12,677 nucleotides of DNA. Origin: JAUVXJ01 sp034430275 (GTDB lineage Bacteria > Chloroflexota > Anaerolineae > UBA7937 > B3-Chlor). The position numbers were made by a program, and so were the translations under genes. Shown here piece by piece: positions 5,890 through 12,677 of the stretch. The stretch spans positions 1 through 12,677 of the forward strand of contig DAOUEW010000397.1 in assembly GCA_034430275.1 (NCBI GenBank), given 5' to 3'. Under the pieces are notes generated by a model, which saw nothing but the letters and a program-made list of their open reading frames with translations, was not told the DNA's origin and did no database searches. The first letter of the stretch is position 1, and every line of letters starts with the position of its first letter.

Positions 5890-7698
5890 GTGAGTTCAAG
5901 ATGGATCAGAAACGGGCTGATCTACCTGATCATCACGTTCATGGTAGCCGCCCTTTTCTATAACGTCTACAGTGCATCAACGAGCCTCGACGTAGTGCCC
6001 ATTACCACGGTGGCCCAGGATGCTCGTGACGGCAGGATCGCTAGAATACTGCTCTCGGGTGACGAACTGAGGATCACGCGCAGCAACGGGTCGGAGGTGC
6101 TCTCTCGCAAGGAGACGGGCGCTGACCTGACGGACGTTCTGACCAATCTCGGCGTGACTCAGGAGATGCTGAACGCTATCACCATAGAGGTGGAGAGTCC
6201 GAATGAGTGGGGTAGCTGGCTCGCTATCCTCTCCTCCTTCTTGCCGCTGCTGTTGATCGGTGGACTGCTGCTGTTCATGATGAGGCAGGCGCAGTCAGGC
6301 AACAGTCAAGCTCTGTCCTTCGGCAAGAGTCGCGCGCGCATGTTCTCCGGAGACCAGCCTACCGTCACTTTTGGCGACGTGGCCGGAGTCGAGGAGGCCA
6401 AGCAAGAGCTACTGGAGGTCGTGGAGTTCTTGCAGGAGCCCGACAAGTTCAGTGCGCTGGGAGCCCGCATCCCCAAGGGAGTGCTCATGGTGGGCCCGCC
6501 TGGATGCGGCAAGACGCTCATGGCGCGCGCTGTAGCTGGCGAAGCGGAGGTGCCGTTCTTCAGCATCAGCGGCTCCGAGTTCGTCGAGATGTTCGTCGGC
6601 GTGGGCGCTTCGAGGGTCAGGGACCTCTTCGAGCAGGCCAAGCGTAACTCCCCGTGCATAGTCTTCGTTGACGAGATCGACGCCGTCGGCCGCCACAGGG
6701 GAGCGGGGCTGGGGGGCAGTCACGACGAGCGAGAGCAGACCCTGAACCAGATCCTGGTGGAGATGGACGGCTTCGACACCGACACCAATGTCATCGTCAT
6801 GGCCGCCACCAACCGACCGGATATCCTGGATCCGGCGTTGCTGCGGCCGGGCCGCTTCGACCGGCGGGTGGTATTGGATCTGCCCGATATGATCGGACGC
6901 AAGGCCATTCTGGAAATCCACGCTAAGGGCAAGCCTCTCGCCGAGCTCGTGGACCTGGGGATCATCGCCAAGCAGACACCAGGTTTCTCGGGAGCGGACA
7001 TCGAGAGTCTGCTGAACGAAGCTGCCATCCTCGCGGCGCGCCGTGACAAGAAAGCCGTCGAGATGGACGAGCTCGAAGAAGCCGTGGAGAGAGTGATCGC
7101 CGGCCCGGAGCGGAAGAGCCGTCTCATCAGCGACGAGGAAAAGGAGATCATTGCCCACCACGAGGCAGGACACGCACTGGTGATGAACGCGCTGCCCGGC
7201 TGCGATCCGGTGCACAAGGTCTCCATCGTTTCCAGAGGTATGGCGCTCGGCTACACCATGCCGCTACCTGAGGATGACCGGTACCTCAAGCAGCGTTCGA
7301 AGTTCGTGGACGAGCTCGCCGGCCTGTTGGGTGGGCGAGCCGCGGAGGAGCTCATCTTCGAGGACGTAACCACGGGTGCCAGCAGCGACCTCGAGCGGGC
7401 CACGAGGCTAGCCAGGAAAATGGTCACCGAGTACGGAATGAGCGAGAGGCTCGGACCGCTGACCTTTGGCCACAAAGAGGAGCTGGTGTTTCTGGGCCGG
7501 GAGATTGGCGAGCAGCGGAACTACAGCGAGGAGGTCGCCCGCGCCATAGACGAAGAGGTACGAAACCTTATCAACCAGGCCCACGAAACGGCCCTGCGCA
7601 CACTCCGAGAGAACAAGGATAAGCTCATCGGTCTGGCCAGGAAGCTGATGGAAGTGGAGACCCTCGAAGGAGCAGAGCTCCAGGCCATGTTCGCCTGA
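5890..7698 (+). CDS. ftsH: ATP-dependent zinc metalloprotease FtsH
   Basis: The 602-residue protein has the complete FtsH layout. TM1 is at ~9-28, a small extracytoplasmic domain at ~30-105, and TM2 at ~110-131. The AAA+ module at ~155-410 contains Walker A GPPGCGKT (202-209), the pore-loop segment FVEMFVGVG (231-239), Walker B FVDEID (259-264) and the second region of homology with NRPDILDPALLRPGRFDR (308-325). The M41 protease domain has HEAGH at 424-428 and the third zinc ligand Asp500 in TTGASSDLERAT. FtsH hexamers extract and degrade membrane proteins and short-lived cytosolic regulators. The Walker A Cys206 replaces the usual Thr of GPPGTGKT; Lys and the final Thr are intact, so activity is expected. 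The GTG start and good ribosome binding site give the family's normal length. It has its own promoter 249 bases after the pseudokinase. Confidence 0.97.
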   Translation: MSSRWIRNGLIYLIITFMVAALFYNVYSASTSLDVVPITTVAQDARDGRIARILLSGDELRITRSNGSEVLSRKETGADLTDVLTNLGVTQEMLNAITIEVESPNEWGSWLAILSSFLPLLLIGGLLLFMMRQAQSGNSQALSFGKSRARMFSGDQPTVTFGDVAGVEEAKQELLEVVEFLQEPDKFSALGARIPKGVLMVGPPGCGKTLMARAVAGEAEVPFFSISGSEFVEMFVGVGASRVRDLFEQAKRNSPCIVFVDEIDAVGRHRGAGLGGSHDEREQTLNQILVEMDGFDTDTNVIVMAATNRPDILDPALLRPGRFDRRVVLDLPDMIGRKAILEIHAKGKPLAELVDLGIIAKQTPGFSGADIESLLNEAAILAARRDKKAVEMDELEEAVERVIAGPERKSRLISDEEKEIIAHHEAGHALVMNALPGCDPVHKVSIVSRGMALGYTMPLPEDDRYLKQRSKFVDELAGLLGGRAAEELIFEDVTTGASSDLERATRLARKMVTEYGMSERLGPLTFGHKEELVFLGREIGEQRNYSEEVARAIDEEVRNLINQAHETALRTLRENKDKLIGLARKLMEVETLEGAELQAMFA

Positions 7699-7760
7699 TC
7701 GAAGCGCCGACTAGCGGCAGAATGCTCCGGCACTAGGATCCCGCTGGACGCCGGGCTGCC

Positions 7761-8384
7761 CTACGGCACGATCTTCTCGAGGAACGCCGCCAACTTCTCG
7801 GGTATCACCTCCGGCTGTCCACCCAGAAGGCGACATAAGACCACGGTTCGTGCTGCGAACTCCAGTTGCTGAGCTTTGCTGGCGGCCTCTCGCAGGTCCT
7901 TGCCCACAGTGAGCAATCCGTGGTTCCGAAGCAGCACCGCCGGACCATCTCCCAAGGCGTCCACGATGGCCTGCGACTGCTCCTTCGTCCCAGAGAGCAG
8001 GAAGGGCACCACCGGTACCCGGCGCAACCCTATGGCCTCGATCGTGATCGGGGCTACAGGTTCGTCGTATAGACCCACGACGATGGCCATGGGCGCATGG
8101 GTGTGGATCACCGCGCCCACGCCCTCCCGCGTGCGATAGACGAGCAGGTGCATGGGCAACTCGACCGAGGGCCGGTCGCGTCCCTCGAGCTTCTTCCCCT
8201 TCAGATTCACCTTGATCAGGGTCTCCTGGGACAGGCCACCTTTGTAGAGCTGCGTGGGCGTGATCCACAGCTCGTCGCTGTCCGGAATGCGAGCGCTGAC
8301 GTTGCCGCCCTTGGGAGTGATCAGGCCAGCGTCGTACAGCTCATCTACGATGGCGATTACCTGCTCGTTGAGATCATCTACCAT
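7761..8384 (-). CDS. Class II aldolase/adducin family protein (FucA/AraD-like)
   Basis: The 207-residue protein matches zinc-dependent class II aldolases such as L-fuculose-1-phosphate aldolase. Visible motifs are the phosphate-binding GGNVS at 26-30, the acid/base Glu75 in RPSVELPMH, zinc ligands His94 and His96 in VIHTHAPMA, and the third ligand His155 in RNHGLLTVG. Such enzymes cleave ketose-1-phosphates to DHAP and an aldehyde, or epimerise pentulose-5-phosphates. GAGAGG lies 8 bases before the ATG at 8384. It is the last gene of the minus-strand operon, 73 bases after the FGGY kinase, whose phosphorylated product is the likely substrate. It converges on ftsH with a 62-base gap in which I see no strong terminator. 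The exact sugar is not predictable from these motifs. Confidence 0.9.
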   Translation of the reverse strand: MVDDLNEQVIAIVDELYDAGLITPKGGNVSARIPDSDELWITPTQLYKGGLSQETLIKVNLKGKKLEGRDRPSVELPMHLLVYRTREGVGAVIHTHAPMAIVVGLYDEPVAPITIEAIGLRRVPVVPFLLSGTKEQSQAIVDALGDGPAVLLRNHGLLTVGKDLREAASKAQQLEFAARTVVLCRLLGGQPEVIPEKLAAFLEKIVP

Positions 8385-8457
8385 GGATCGTACCTCTCGT
8401 TATGCGAAGGAACAGACCTCCGCGCCTCTTCTTCAGACTATCGCCTCGACCAGACCC

Positions 8458-9957
8458 TCAGCGGCCCAGCAGGCTGCGGTACAGCTTGGTCCACCGCTTA
8501 TAGGCGGTACGATAGGTCGTGCGCATGGCGGGGTCTGGCTCCACGACATCGTCGCCCATCGACATGTGATCGGCCGCCTCTCTCAGGTCGCCGTACAGGC
8601 CTCCGCCCACCGCCGCACACAGGGCAGCGCCTTGCCCCGAGGCTTCCCTGGCGACTGGGACCCGCACCTGGAGTTGACAGACGTCGGCCACCAGTTGACG
8701 AAACAGGAGAGACCTGGCTAGCCCGCCACAAACCGCGAGAGACTCCACCTCCCTGCCCGAGATCTCCGCGAGTTGCTGGAGGTTCCCGCGCACCGCAAAG
8801 GCGATACTCTCCAAAATGGCACGTGCCATCTTCGGCCTCGTTAATGGTGGCTCGAAGGTCATCGGGAATGGGGCTAGAAAACCCACCCGGGAAGGGAACA
8901 ACAAACGACCGTGGTCGGCGATCCATGGCCCCATGAAGCCCAGGACCGACCCCGGCGACTCGCCTCCCGCCTCCCTGTTCAGCGCTGCGTACGCGTCCTC
9001 CGAAGGCTCGCCTTCACCGAAAGCCTGCCACAACCACTCGTAGGCGATGCCAGCCAACCCCGCGCTGCACTCCAGACTCCACAGACCATCCAGAGCGTGC
9101 GCTCCGGTCCACGAGCGGTGCCTGTCATCCCACAAGGGCTCTCCCAGAGTCATCTGGAGCGGCATCGTGCTGCCGGCGACGGCCACCGCTTGCCCATCGC
9201 GCACGGCCCCACAGGCCAGACAGGCCGCCTGAGTGTCGGCAAGTCCGACAACTATGGGGGTATCCTCTGGGAGGCCCAGAGATGCCGCCGACCCTGTGCA
9301 AAGGCGGCCAGCCACTTCACCAGGAGAGCGTAGGGGAGGTAGTATCGCGGGAGAGAGCCCCAGCAGCTCGATTATCTCGGTGGCCCAGTCTCTCTCCTTC
9401 ACGTCGAACAGCATAGACGAGGAGGCGTTGCTGGGCTCCGAGCAGTACACTCCGCAGAGCTTAAAGACCAGCCAATCGTTGACCATCAGCACGCGGTCGA
9501 TCCGCTCGTACACCTCAGGCCGACACTCACGCATCCACAACAGGTGAGCCGCCCCGTCGGTGCCCACAGGCCATCGCCCCGTCCTCGAGTAGATGGTCTC
9601 ACCGTGACGCTGTGCCATCTGGAAGCCCTGGGTCACCGACCTGGCATCCCGGTTGGTGCCAGCGTACAGCACCTCGCCTTCGCTGTCCAGGAAGACCACG
9701 CCGTCTCTGAAGCTGGTGGTGCTGATGGCGGCGACCTCCCCGGGCGGCAGCTCCGCGAGGGCCTCCCTCGTCAAGCCCACGAAGGTCTCCCACATCCGCT
9801 GGGGATCGAACTCCAGGCTGCCCGGCACGTTTTCGTCGCGGAATACAGGCATGTCGCCACGGGTGAGAGCGATCTGGCGACCCTCCCCGTCCACCACCAG
9901 GCAGCGACAGCTCCCGCTCCCCGCGTCCCAGCCCAGCAGCCAGCCTCCAGACGACAC
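8458..9957 (-). CDS. FGGY-family carbohydrate kinase, LsrK/YoaC-like
   Basis: The 499-residue protein has both FGGY domains. The N-terminal ATPase-fold loop is GWDAGSGSCRCLVVD (9-23). Residues 45-51 (PGSLEFD), 78-91 and 159-190 (VNDWL...EPSNASSSMLFD) follow the pattern of autoinducer-2 kinase LsrK rather than glycerol kinase. The catalytic base is probably Asp241 in GLADTQAA. The C-terminal domain has AGSTMPLQ (261-268) and the nucleotide-binding VCGGLARS (409-416). It should phosphorylate a sugar or sugar-like polyol. Other LSR genes are absent, so autoinducer-2 is unlikely to be the substrate here. The start is GTG, three bases after the stop of the SCP2-like gene, with GAGGGGA ten bases upstream. 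This tight spacing indicates translational coupling. Confidence 0.88.
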   Translation of the reverse strand: MSSGGWLLGWDAGSGSCRCLVVDGEGRQIALTRGDMPVFRDENVPGSLEFDPQRMWETFVGLTREALAELPPGEVAAISTTSFRDGVVFLDSEGEVLYAGTNRDARSVTQGFQMAQRHGETIYSRTGRWPVGTDGAAHLLWMRECRPEVYERIDRVLMVNDWLVFKLCGVYCSEPSNASSSMLFDVKERDWATEIIELLGLSPAILPPLRSPGEVAGRLCTGSAASLGLPEDTPIVVGLADTQAACLACGAVRDGQAVAVAGSTMPLQMTLGEPLWDDRHRSWTGAHALDGLWSLECSAGLAGIAYEWLWQAFGEGEPSEDAYAALNREAGGESPGSVLGFMGPWIADHGRLLFPSRVGFLAPFPMTFEPPLTRPKMARAILESIAFAVRGNLQQLAEISGREVESLAVCGGLARSLLFRQLVADVCQLQVRVPVAREASGQGAALCAAVGGGLYGDLREAADHMSMGDDVVEPDPAMRTTYRTAYKRWTKLYRSLLGR

Positions 9958-9960
9958 GTG

Positions 9961-10350
9961 CTAGGATTCCCCTCGCGCGGCCAGGTACAGCCGGTTCAGA
10001 TCTTCCTGGAGCACCTGGAGACCCATGGCCGCTGACACGTCGCCAGCGAAGGCCAAGTCTCCCGACATGGCCGCCGTCGTCGCATCCAGCTCCCCACTGA
10101 ACATGCCATCGAAGACCTCACTGGACATACAGAGTTCCACCATCGCTTCGCCAGGAAACTCGCCTATCCCACCGCTGAAGTCCCCATCCTGGAAGTGGAT
10201 GTAGAAGAAGAAGTCGAGGTCCTCCACCTCGAACTCCACGGAAACGTCGTAACCACCACACCTCTCCTTGATGGCCTCGTCGGCTGGTATCAGCCCCAGC
10301 CACCGGGCGATGACCTTCTCCATGTCTCCAGCGGACTCATAACCTGCCAT
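9961..10350 (-). CDS. SCP2 (sterol-carrier-like) domain protein
   Basis: The 129-residue acidic protein fits a single SCP2-like fold: an N-terminal helix (MEKVIARWLGLIPADEAIKE), then alternating strands (SVEFEVEDLDFFFYIHF, about 37-53), a segment with VELCMSSEVFDGMFSGELDATTAAMSGDLAFAGD (71-104), and a C-terminal helix. The pattern of a strand, 'xxxVFxxMxxGxLDxxxAxxxGxLxxxGD' and a final helix is the usual SCP2 signature. Such domains hold hydrophobic ligands or act as small accessory domains. Here it stands alone, between the dehydrogenase (64 bases) and the FGGY kinase (3 bases). The frame is open upstream into the dehydrogenase gene, but AGGAGGT at 10357-10363, six bases before ATG 10350, fixes the start. 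Ligand and role are unknown. Confidence 0.75.
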   Translation of the reverse strand: MAGYESAGDMEKVIARWLGLIPADEAIKERCGGYDVSVEFEVEDLDFFFYIHFQDGDFSGGIGEFPGEAMVELCMSSEVFDGMFSGELDATTAAMSGDLAFAGDVSAAMGLQVLQEDLNRLYLAARGES

Positions 10351-10356
10351 AGAAAG

Positions 10357-10363
10357 ACCTCCT
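10357..10363 (-). promoter_or_regulatory. Consensus Shine-Dalgarno fixing the SCP2-like gene start
   Basis: AGGAGGT on the minus strand lies 6 bases before the ATG at 10350. A longer open frame reaching 10680 is a shadow of the dehydrogenase gene. Confidence 0.8.
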
Positions 10364-10414
10364 GGTGCTGTGTGCTTCTGTCGCGGGGGCTTCCCCACAT
10401 CGCTGAAGGACGCC

Positions 10415-11422
10415 CTAACGCAGGGAGAAGCCCTCCAGGGTCTCGGGATTGAGAACGTGAAGAGGGCGCTTCCCTTGAAACAGGCGCTCCAGGTCAGACA
10501 CCACGATGCGCGACTGGTGCGCCGGGATCTCACGCGTGTTCCCCCCGATGTGGGGGGTGGCGATGACGTTGGGCAACTGAAGCAGAGGGTGATCCGCGGG
10601 CGGCGGTTCCTCAGCGAAGACGTCCAGAGCAGCACCCCCGATCCCGCCCCCCTCGAGCGCCGCGTAGAGTGCGTCCTCATCGGTGAGCTCAGAGCGGGCC
10701 GTGTTGATCAGGAACGCGGTGGGCTTCATCAGGGCCAACTCCTCCCGGCCCAGCATCCCTTTCGTTTCCTCCGTCAGGGGAGCATGGAGAGTGACCACGT
10801 CCGCCGTGGTCAACAGCGTCACCAGATCCACGTTGTGGGCCCCGAAACGCTCCACCACCTCGGAAGGGACGTACGGATCGTAGACCAGCAGCTCTGTACC
10901 GAAGCCCTTCAGCCTCTTGGCCACCTCGCGACCAACAGCGCCTAGCCCCACGATGCCCACGGTCTTGCCCGACAGCTCATTCCCCTTCAGGTCGAAAAAG
11001 GCCACGGCCATCTTGACCATGCCCTGCGCGCCATCCTCCTGCCGCAGGACATCCATGGCCTGGGGAATACGCCGCAAGCTCATCAGGATCAGGGCCACCG
11101 CCAGGTCTGCCACGGCCTGCGCGTTTCGCCCTGGCGCGTGCAGGACGGGTATCCCCATGGCGCTCGCAACGCCGACGTCCACGTTCACGGGATCGGCGCG
11201 ACAGCACGCGATCACCCGTAGGCTATCGAGCTGCTCCAGGACTCGCGCCCGTAGCTGATCCACTTCGGTCACGAAAACGTCAAACCCGTCGAGGGCACGC
11301 ACCAGCTTCCGGCCTGCAAGCAGCCTCTTTTTCTCGGCGAACCCCTCGTAGCTGACCTCACCGTAGAGACGGAGCCGCTCCAGACCCCACTCATCGAGGC
11401 TTGCGGTGATCAGTACCCTCAT
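10415..11422 (-). CDS. D-isomer-specific 2-hydroxyacid dehydrogenase (YoaD / phosphoglycerate-dehydrogenase-like)
   Basis: The 335-residue protein has the full two-domain layout. The Rossmann nucleotide-binding loop is GLGAVG at 159-164 and Asp182 (VYDPY) at the end of the next strand points to NAD(H) over NADP(H). The catalytic triad is present: Arg243 in INTARSEL, Glu272 in DVFAEEPP and His291 in ATPHIGG. The residues TLHAPLT (211-217) are typical of the family. It interconverts a 2-keto acid and a D-2-hydroxy acid. No ACT or other regulatory domain is present, so it is not a full-length regulated SerA. The ribosome binding site is a GGGGG run about 5 bases before the ATG. It is 33 bases downstream of the SRPBCC gene and precedes the SCP2-like gene, consistent with one operon. 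Its substrate is unknown. Confidence 0.92.
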   Translation of the reverse strand: MRVLITASLDEWGLERLRLYGEVSYEGFAEKKRLLAGRKLVRALDGFDVFVTEVDQLRARVLEQLDSLRVIACCRADPVNVDVGVASAMGIPVLHAPGRNAQAVADLAVALILMSLRRIPQAMDVLRQEDGAQGMVKMAVAFFDLKGNELSGKTVGIVGLGAVGREVAKRLKGFGTELLVYDPYVPSEVVERFGAHNVDLVTLLTTADVVTLHAPLTEETKGMLGREELALMKPTAFLINTARSELTDEDALYAALEGGGIGGAALDVFAEEPPPADHPLLQLPNVIATPHIGGNTREIPAHQSRIVVSDLERLFQGKRPLHVLNPETLEGFSLR

Positions 11423-11455
11423 CTATGCCCCCAGGACACCTGCTCCTGGAACTGG

Positions 11456-11917
11456 TCAGCCGCCCTCTGAGGATTCGCTCGCACCACCCTGCTCCACAAC
11501 CTGCTTGATGCGCGCCAGCTCCTTGGCCAGGGTGCCCGCAACCTGTCGCGCCAGTCTCTCGGCAATCGGCCCTGGAAGGCCGGAAGACACACTGAACTCG
11601 TTGCGCATGGTCAGCACAGTCCCCTCTCCCTGAGGTTCGCAGGTCTGGACGAAGGTAGACTCCGCCCCTTTGATGGCCCTGGTGACCATCTTCCGGGGGG
11701 GCACCCATTCTACTATCTCGTGTTCCGTGGTGATCTTGCTGGCCACAAACCTGCTCACGGAACGGTAGGTACATCCCAGCCCCGGAGGTCCATCGGAGGT
11801 CAGCGTACATTCGAGCGTGACCACACTCCACTCCGGGCCCCTCTCCAGGTCACTGATCAGGGCCCATACCTCTTCCGGTGGGGCCGCGATCAGTACCTCA
11901 CTCTCCGCTACCGGCAT
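11456..11917 (-). CDS. SRPBCC (START-like / polyketide cyclase-type) ligand-binding protein
   Basis: The 153-residue product begins SEVLIAAPPEEVWALISDL (6-24), the first strand and helix of the SRPBCC fold, with the characteristic 'W..(I/L)SD' entry and a following P-E-W (28-30). Middle strands include LGCTYRSVSRF, TTEHEIVEWVPPRKMV and GTVLTMRNEF, and a long amphipathic C-terminal helix (118-142) closes the pocket. Members bind or modify hydrophobic molecules; this one has no recognisable catalytic residues. The frame is open to 12103, but GGGAG at 11924-11928 with a 6-base gap and the promoter at 11964-11992 make ATG 11917 the start. It is probably the first gene of the five-gene minus-strand operon. 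The C-terminal ~10 residues are low-complexity Gly/Ser/Glu. Confidence 0.82.
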   Translation of the reverse strand: MPVAESEVLIAAPPEEVWALISDLERGPEWSVVTLECTLTSDGPPGLGCTYRSVSRFVASKITTEHEIVEWVPPRKMVTRAIKGAESTFVQTCEPQGEGTVLTMRNEFSVSSGLPGPIAERLARQVAGTLAKELARIKQVVEQGGASESSEGG

Positions 11918-11963
11918 CACTTGCTCCCGTCGAGCGCACGAGTCCCTTGTGAAGGCGGCTCCG

Positions 11964-11992
11964 ATTATATCACAGCCCTCAGTGGGCACCAA
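11964..11992 (-). promoter_or_regulatory. Sigma-70 promoter of the five-gene operon
   Basis: On the minus strand, TTGGTG (11992-11987) and an exact TATAAT (11969-11964) are 17 bases apart, and a TG one base before the -10 (TGATATAAT) makes it an extended -10 as well. Transcription would start near 11957, a leader of ~40 bases before ATG 11917. Confidence 0.75.
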
Positions 11993-12009
11993 GGTCGGAG
12001 AGACCTTGG
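11989..12009. promoter_or_regulatory. Perfect inverted repeat CCAAGGTC-N5-GACCTTGG over both divergent -35 elements (candidate operator)
   Basis: The half-sites at 11989-11996 and 12002-12009 are exact reverse complements around GGAGA. The centre (11999) is exactly midway between the two divergent -35 hexamers, and each half-site overlaps one of them. A dimeric regulator bound here would block or control both the five-gene operon and the lipoprotein gene. No regulator gene is visible in this window. Confidence 0.6.
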
Positions 12010-12034
12010 CGGCCATCGACACACCAGGTATAAT
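12006..12034 (+). promoter_or_regulatory. Sigma-70 promoter of the lipoprotein gene
   Basis: TTGGCG (12006-12011) and exact TATAAT (12029-12034) are 17 bases apart. Transcription would start near 12041, with 86-143 bases of leader depending on which ATG is used. Confidence 0.7.
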
Positions 12035-12126
12035 GGCCACGACCGTCCCTGGGAAACATGGCCCCCTCCCCGTGAAGCAGGCTCTGGAATCGAGCACGGC
12101 CAACCGGTCTGTGTCCTGGGTGAGCC

Positions 12127-12677
12127 ATGGCCGATCAGCCAGGCCACGGAGAATCGCCGCTGGGTCGCACCGATTACTCCGCCATGAGAAGAGAAGTCGT
12201 TTTCCCCATTTGGGTCATCCGTTCCGCGAGGGGCCTCTGGCCGCCGCGCGGAAACGTAGCACCCTACACTCTGGCTGCACTGCTGCTTCTCTCCGGTGGC
12301 TTGGTCAGCAGTTGCGTCGCGCCCGTGTCTCCCACGCCGACTGCTATCCAGACGCCGACCAGCACCACGCCGGCGCACACACCCACCCCTGAACAGCCGA
12401 CCCCTACCAGCCACATCGCCGGCTCACCATCGCTGGTACAGTCCTACGTCAACGGTGCCCTCGGATTCTCCCTATCGTACCCTGCGCATTGGCTGACCAG
12501 CGACACGCCGAAGGGCGTCGTCTTCGGCACATCAGAGGAGACAATCGCGGGCGGAGAGTTCACTGGTGGCGCAGGCGTCGCCATTGAGGTCGAGGCGCTG
12601 CCCAATGCGGAGTGGGAAGACCTCGAAGCCCTCGCCCTCAGCCGAGCTTCGGTATTCAGCTCCGAGCAGATGCAGAT
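12127..12677 (+). CDS. Secreted lipoprotein, 3' truncated by the window end
   Basis: The frame runs open to the window end. Two ATG starts are possible: 12127 and 12184. Neither has a good ribosome binding site, so the longer is given with low certainty. From 12184 the protein starts MRREVVFPIW and has a hydrophobic signal (YTLAALLLLSGGL) ending in a lipobox-like LVSSC, with the lipid-attachment Cys at residue 44 (63 from the longer start). A Thr/Pro-rich tether follows (PTPT..TPTST..TPTPEQPTPT). A domain then begins with GFSLSYPAHWL, the start typical of PsbP-like or stress-related surface domains that read 'GFSxxYPxxW'. The visible part ends inside this domain. It is divergent from the SRPBCC operon and shares the palindromic site with it. 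Function unknown. Confidence 0.75.
   Translation, partial: MADQPGHGESPLGRTDYSAMRREVVFPIWVIRSARGLWPPRGNVAPYTLAALLLLSGGLVSSCVAPVSPTPTAIQTPTSTTPAHTPTPEQPTPTSHIAGSPSLVQSYVNGALGFSLSYPAHWLTSDTPKGVVFGTSEETIAGGEFTGGAGVAIEVEALPNAEWEDLEALALSRASVFSSEQMQ

Noticed and set aside
6409..7215. 268-codon open frame opposite ftsH
   Set aside because: Shadow of the highly conserved AAA+ and protease coding sequence.
7702..7760. Terminator between convergent ftsH and aldolase genes
   Set aside because: Only a 4-bp stem (GCCG-actag-CGGC, 7706-7718) without a T-run could be found.
7761..9957. Autoinducer-2 (Lsr) processing system, suggested by the LsrK-like kinase
   Set aside because: No Lsr transporter, LsrR, LsrF or LsrG genes are present, and a fuculose-type aldolase is; the kinase probably has another substrate.
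10370..10945. 191-codon open frame on the plus strand opposite the dehydrogenase
   Set aside because: Antisense to a complete dehydrogenase with its catalytic triad; no recognisable product.
11423..11986. SAM (S-box) riboswitch ahead of the YoaD-like dehydrogenase
   Set aside because: The gene is preceded within 33 bases by the SRPBCC coding region and the operon leader is only ~40 bases, too short for an S-box.
11918..12103. N-terminal extension of the SRPBCC protein to an ATG at 12103
   Set aside because: It would cross the promoter, operator and a good ribosome binding site; the SRPBCC fold begins right after ATG 11917.
1..12677. tRNA/rRNA genes, CRISPR arrays, transposons, phage or toxin-antitoxin modules
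   Set aside because: None of the expected sequence patterns, direct repeat arrays or protein motifs were seen on either strand. The P-loop kinase was considered as a zeta-toxin relative but has no antitoxin partner and sits with a transporter.

Overview
The window is GC-rich, densely coded chromosomal DNA from a bacterium, most likely a member of the Chloroflexota (Anaerolineae-like). This placement is inferred from gene style: a membrane-anchored HtrA/PDZ pair, an FtsH with a characteristic N-terminus, a PknB-type kinase fold with a C-terminal membrane anchor, a Thr/Pro-rich lipoprotein, and a GTAGGGGC...GCCCCTAC palindrome of a kind I associate with that phylum. No rRNA, tRNA, CRISPR array, insertion sequence or phage gene is visible. 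It reads as a core/housekeeping region with some unusual accessory logic.

Layout, left to right. (1) 1-2492, + strand: the end of a flippase-like membrane protein, a small orphan protein, then two envelope quality-control genes: a membrane-anchored PDZ-only protein and an HtrA/DegP-type serine protease with PDZ domain. (2) 2493-2707: convergent intergenic region with a perfect 10-bp-stem palindrome. (3) 2708-4361, - strand: a two-gene operon of a P-loop (polynucleotide-kinase-like, AAA_33) kinase and a Ca2+/H+ antiporter, read from a near-consensus promoter with a very short leader. (4) 4362-4578: divergent promoter region. (5) 4579-7698, + strand: a membrane-tethered pseudokinase that has lost nearly every catalytic residue, followed by FtsH with its own extended -10 promoter. 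(6) 7761-11917, - strand: a probable five-gene operon (SRPBCC/START-like protein, D-2-hydroxyacid dehydrogenase, SCP2-like protein, FGGY sugar kinase, class II aldolase). (7) 11918-12126: divergent promoter region in which a perfect 8+8 bp inverted repeat covers both -35 elements. (8) 12127-12677, + strand: the start of a secreted lipoprotein cut off by the window end.

How the genes may work together: regions 1 and 5 concern membrane and envelope protein quality control (HtrA, PDZ partner, FtsH), with the pseudokinase as a possible non-catalytic scaffold or regulator. Region 6 looks like a catabolic or salvage route in which a sugar or sugar-like substrate is phosphorylated by the FGGY kinase, cleaved by the aldolase (typically to DHAP plus an aldehyde), with a dehydrogenase acting on a 2-hydroxy/2-keto acid. 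The kinase/dehydrogenase pair recalls Bacillus subtilis YoaC/YoaD. The presence of two small hydrophobic-ligand-binding folds (SRPBCC, SCP2) in the same operon is not explained by any pathway I know. The best candidates for undescribed biology are the pseudokinase next to ftsH, the five-gene operon, and its palindromic operator shared with the lipoprotein gene.
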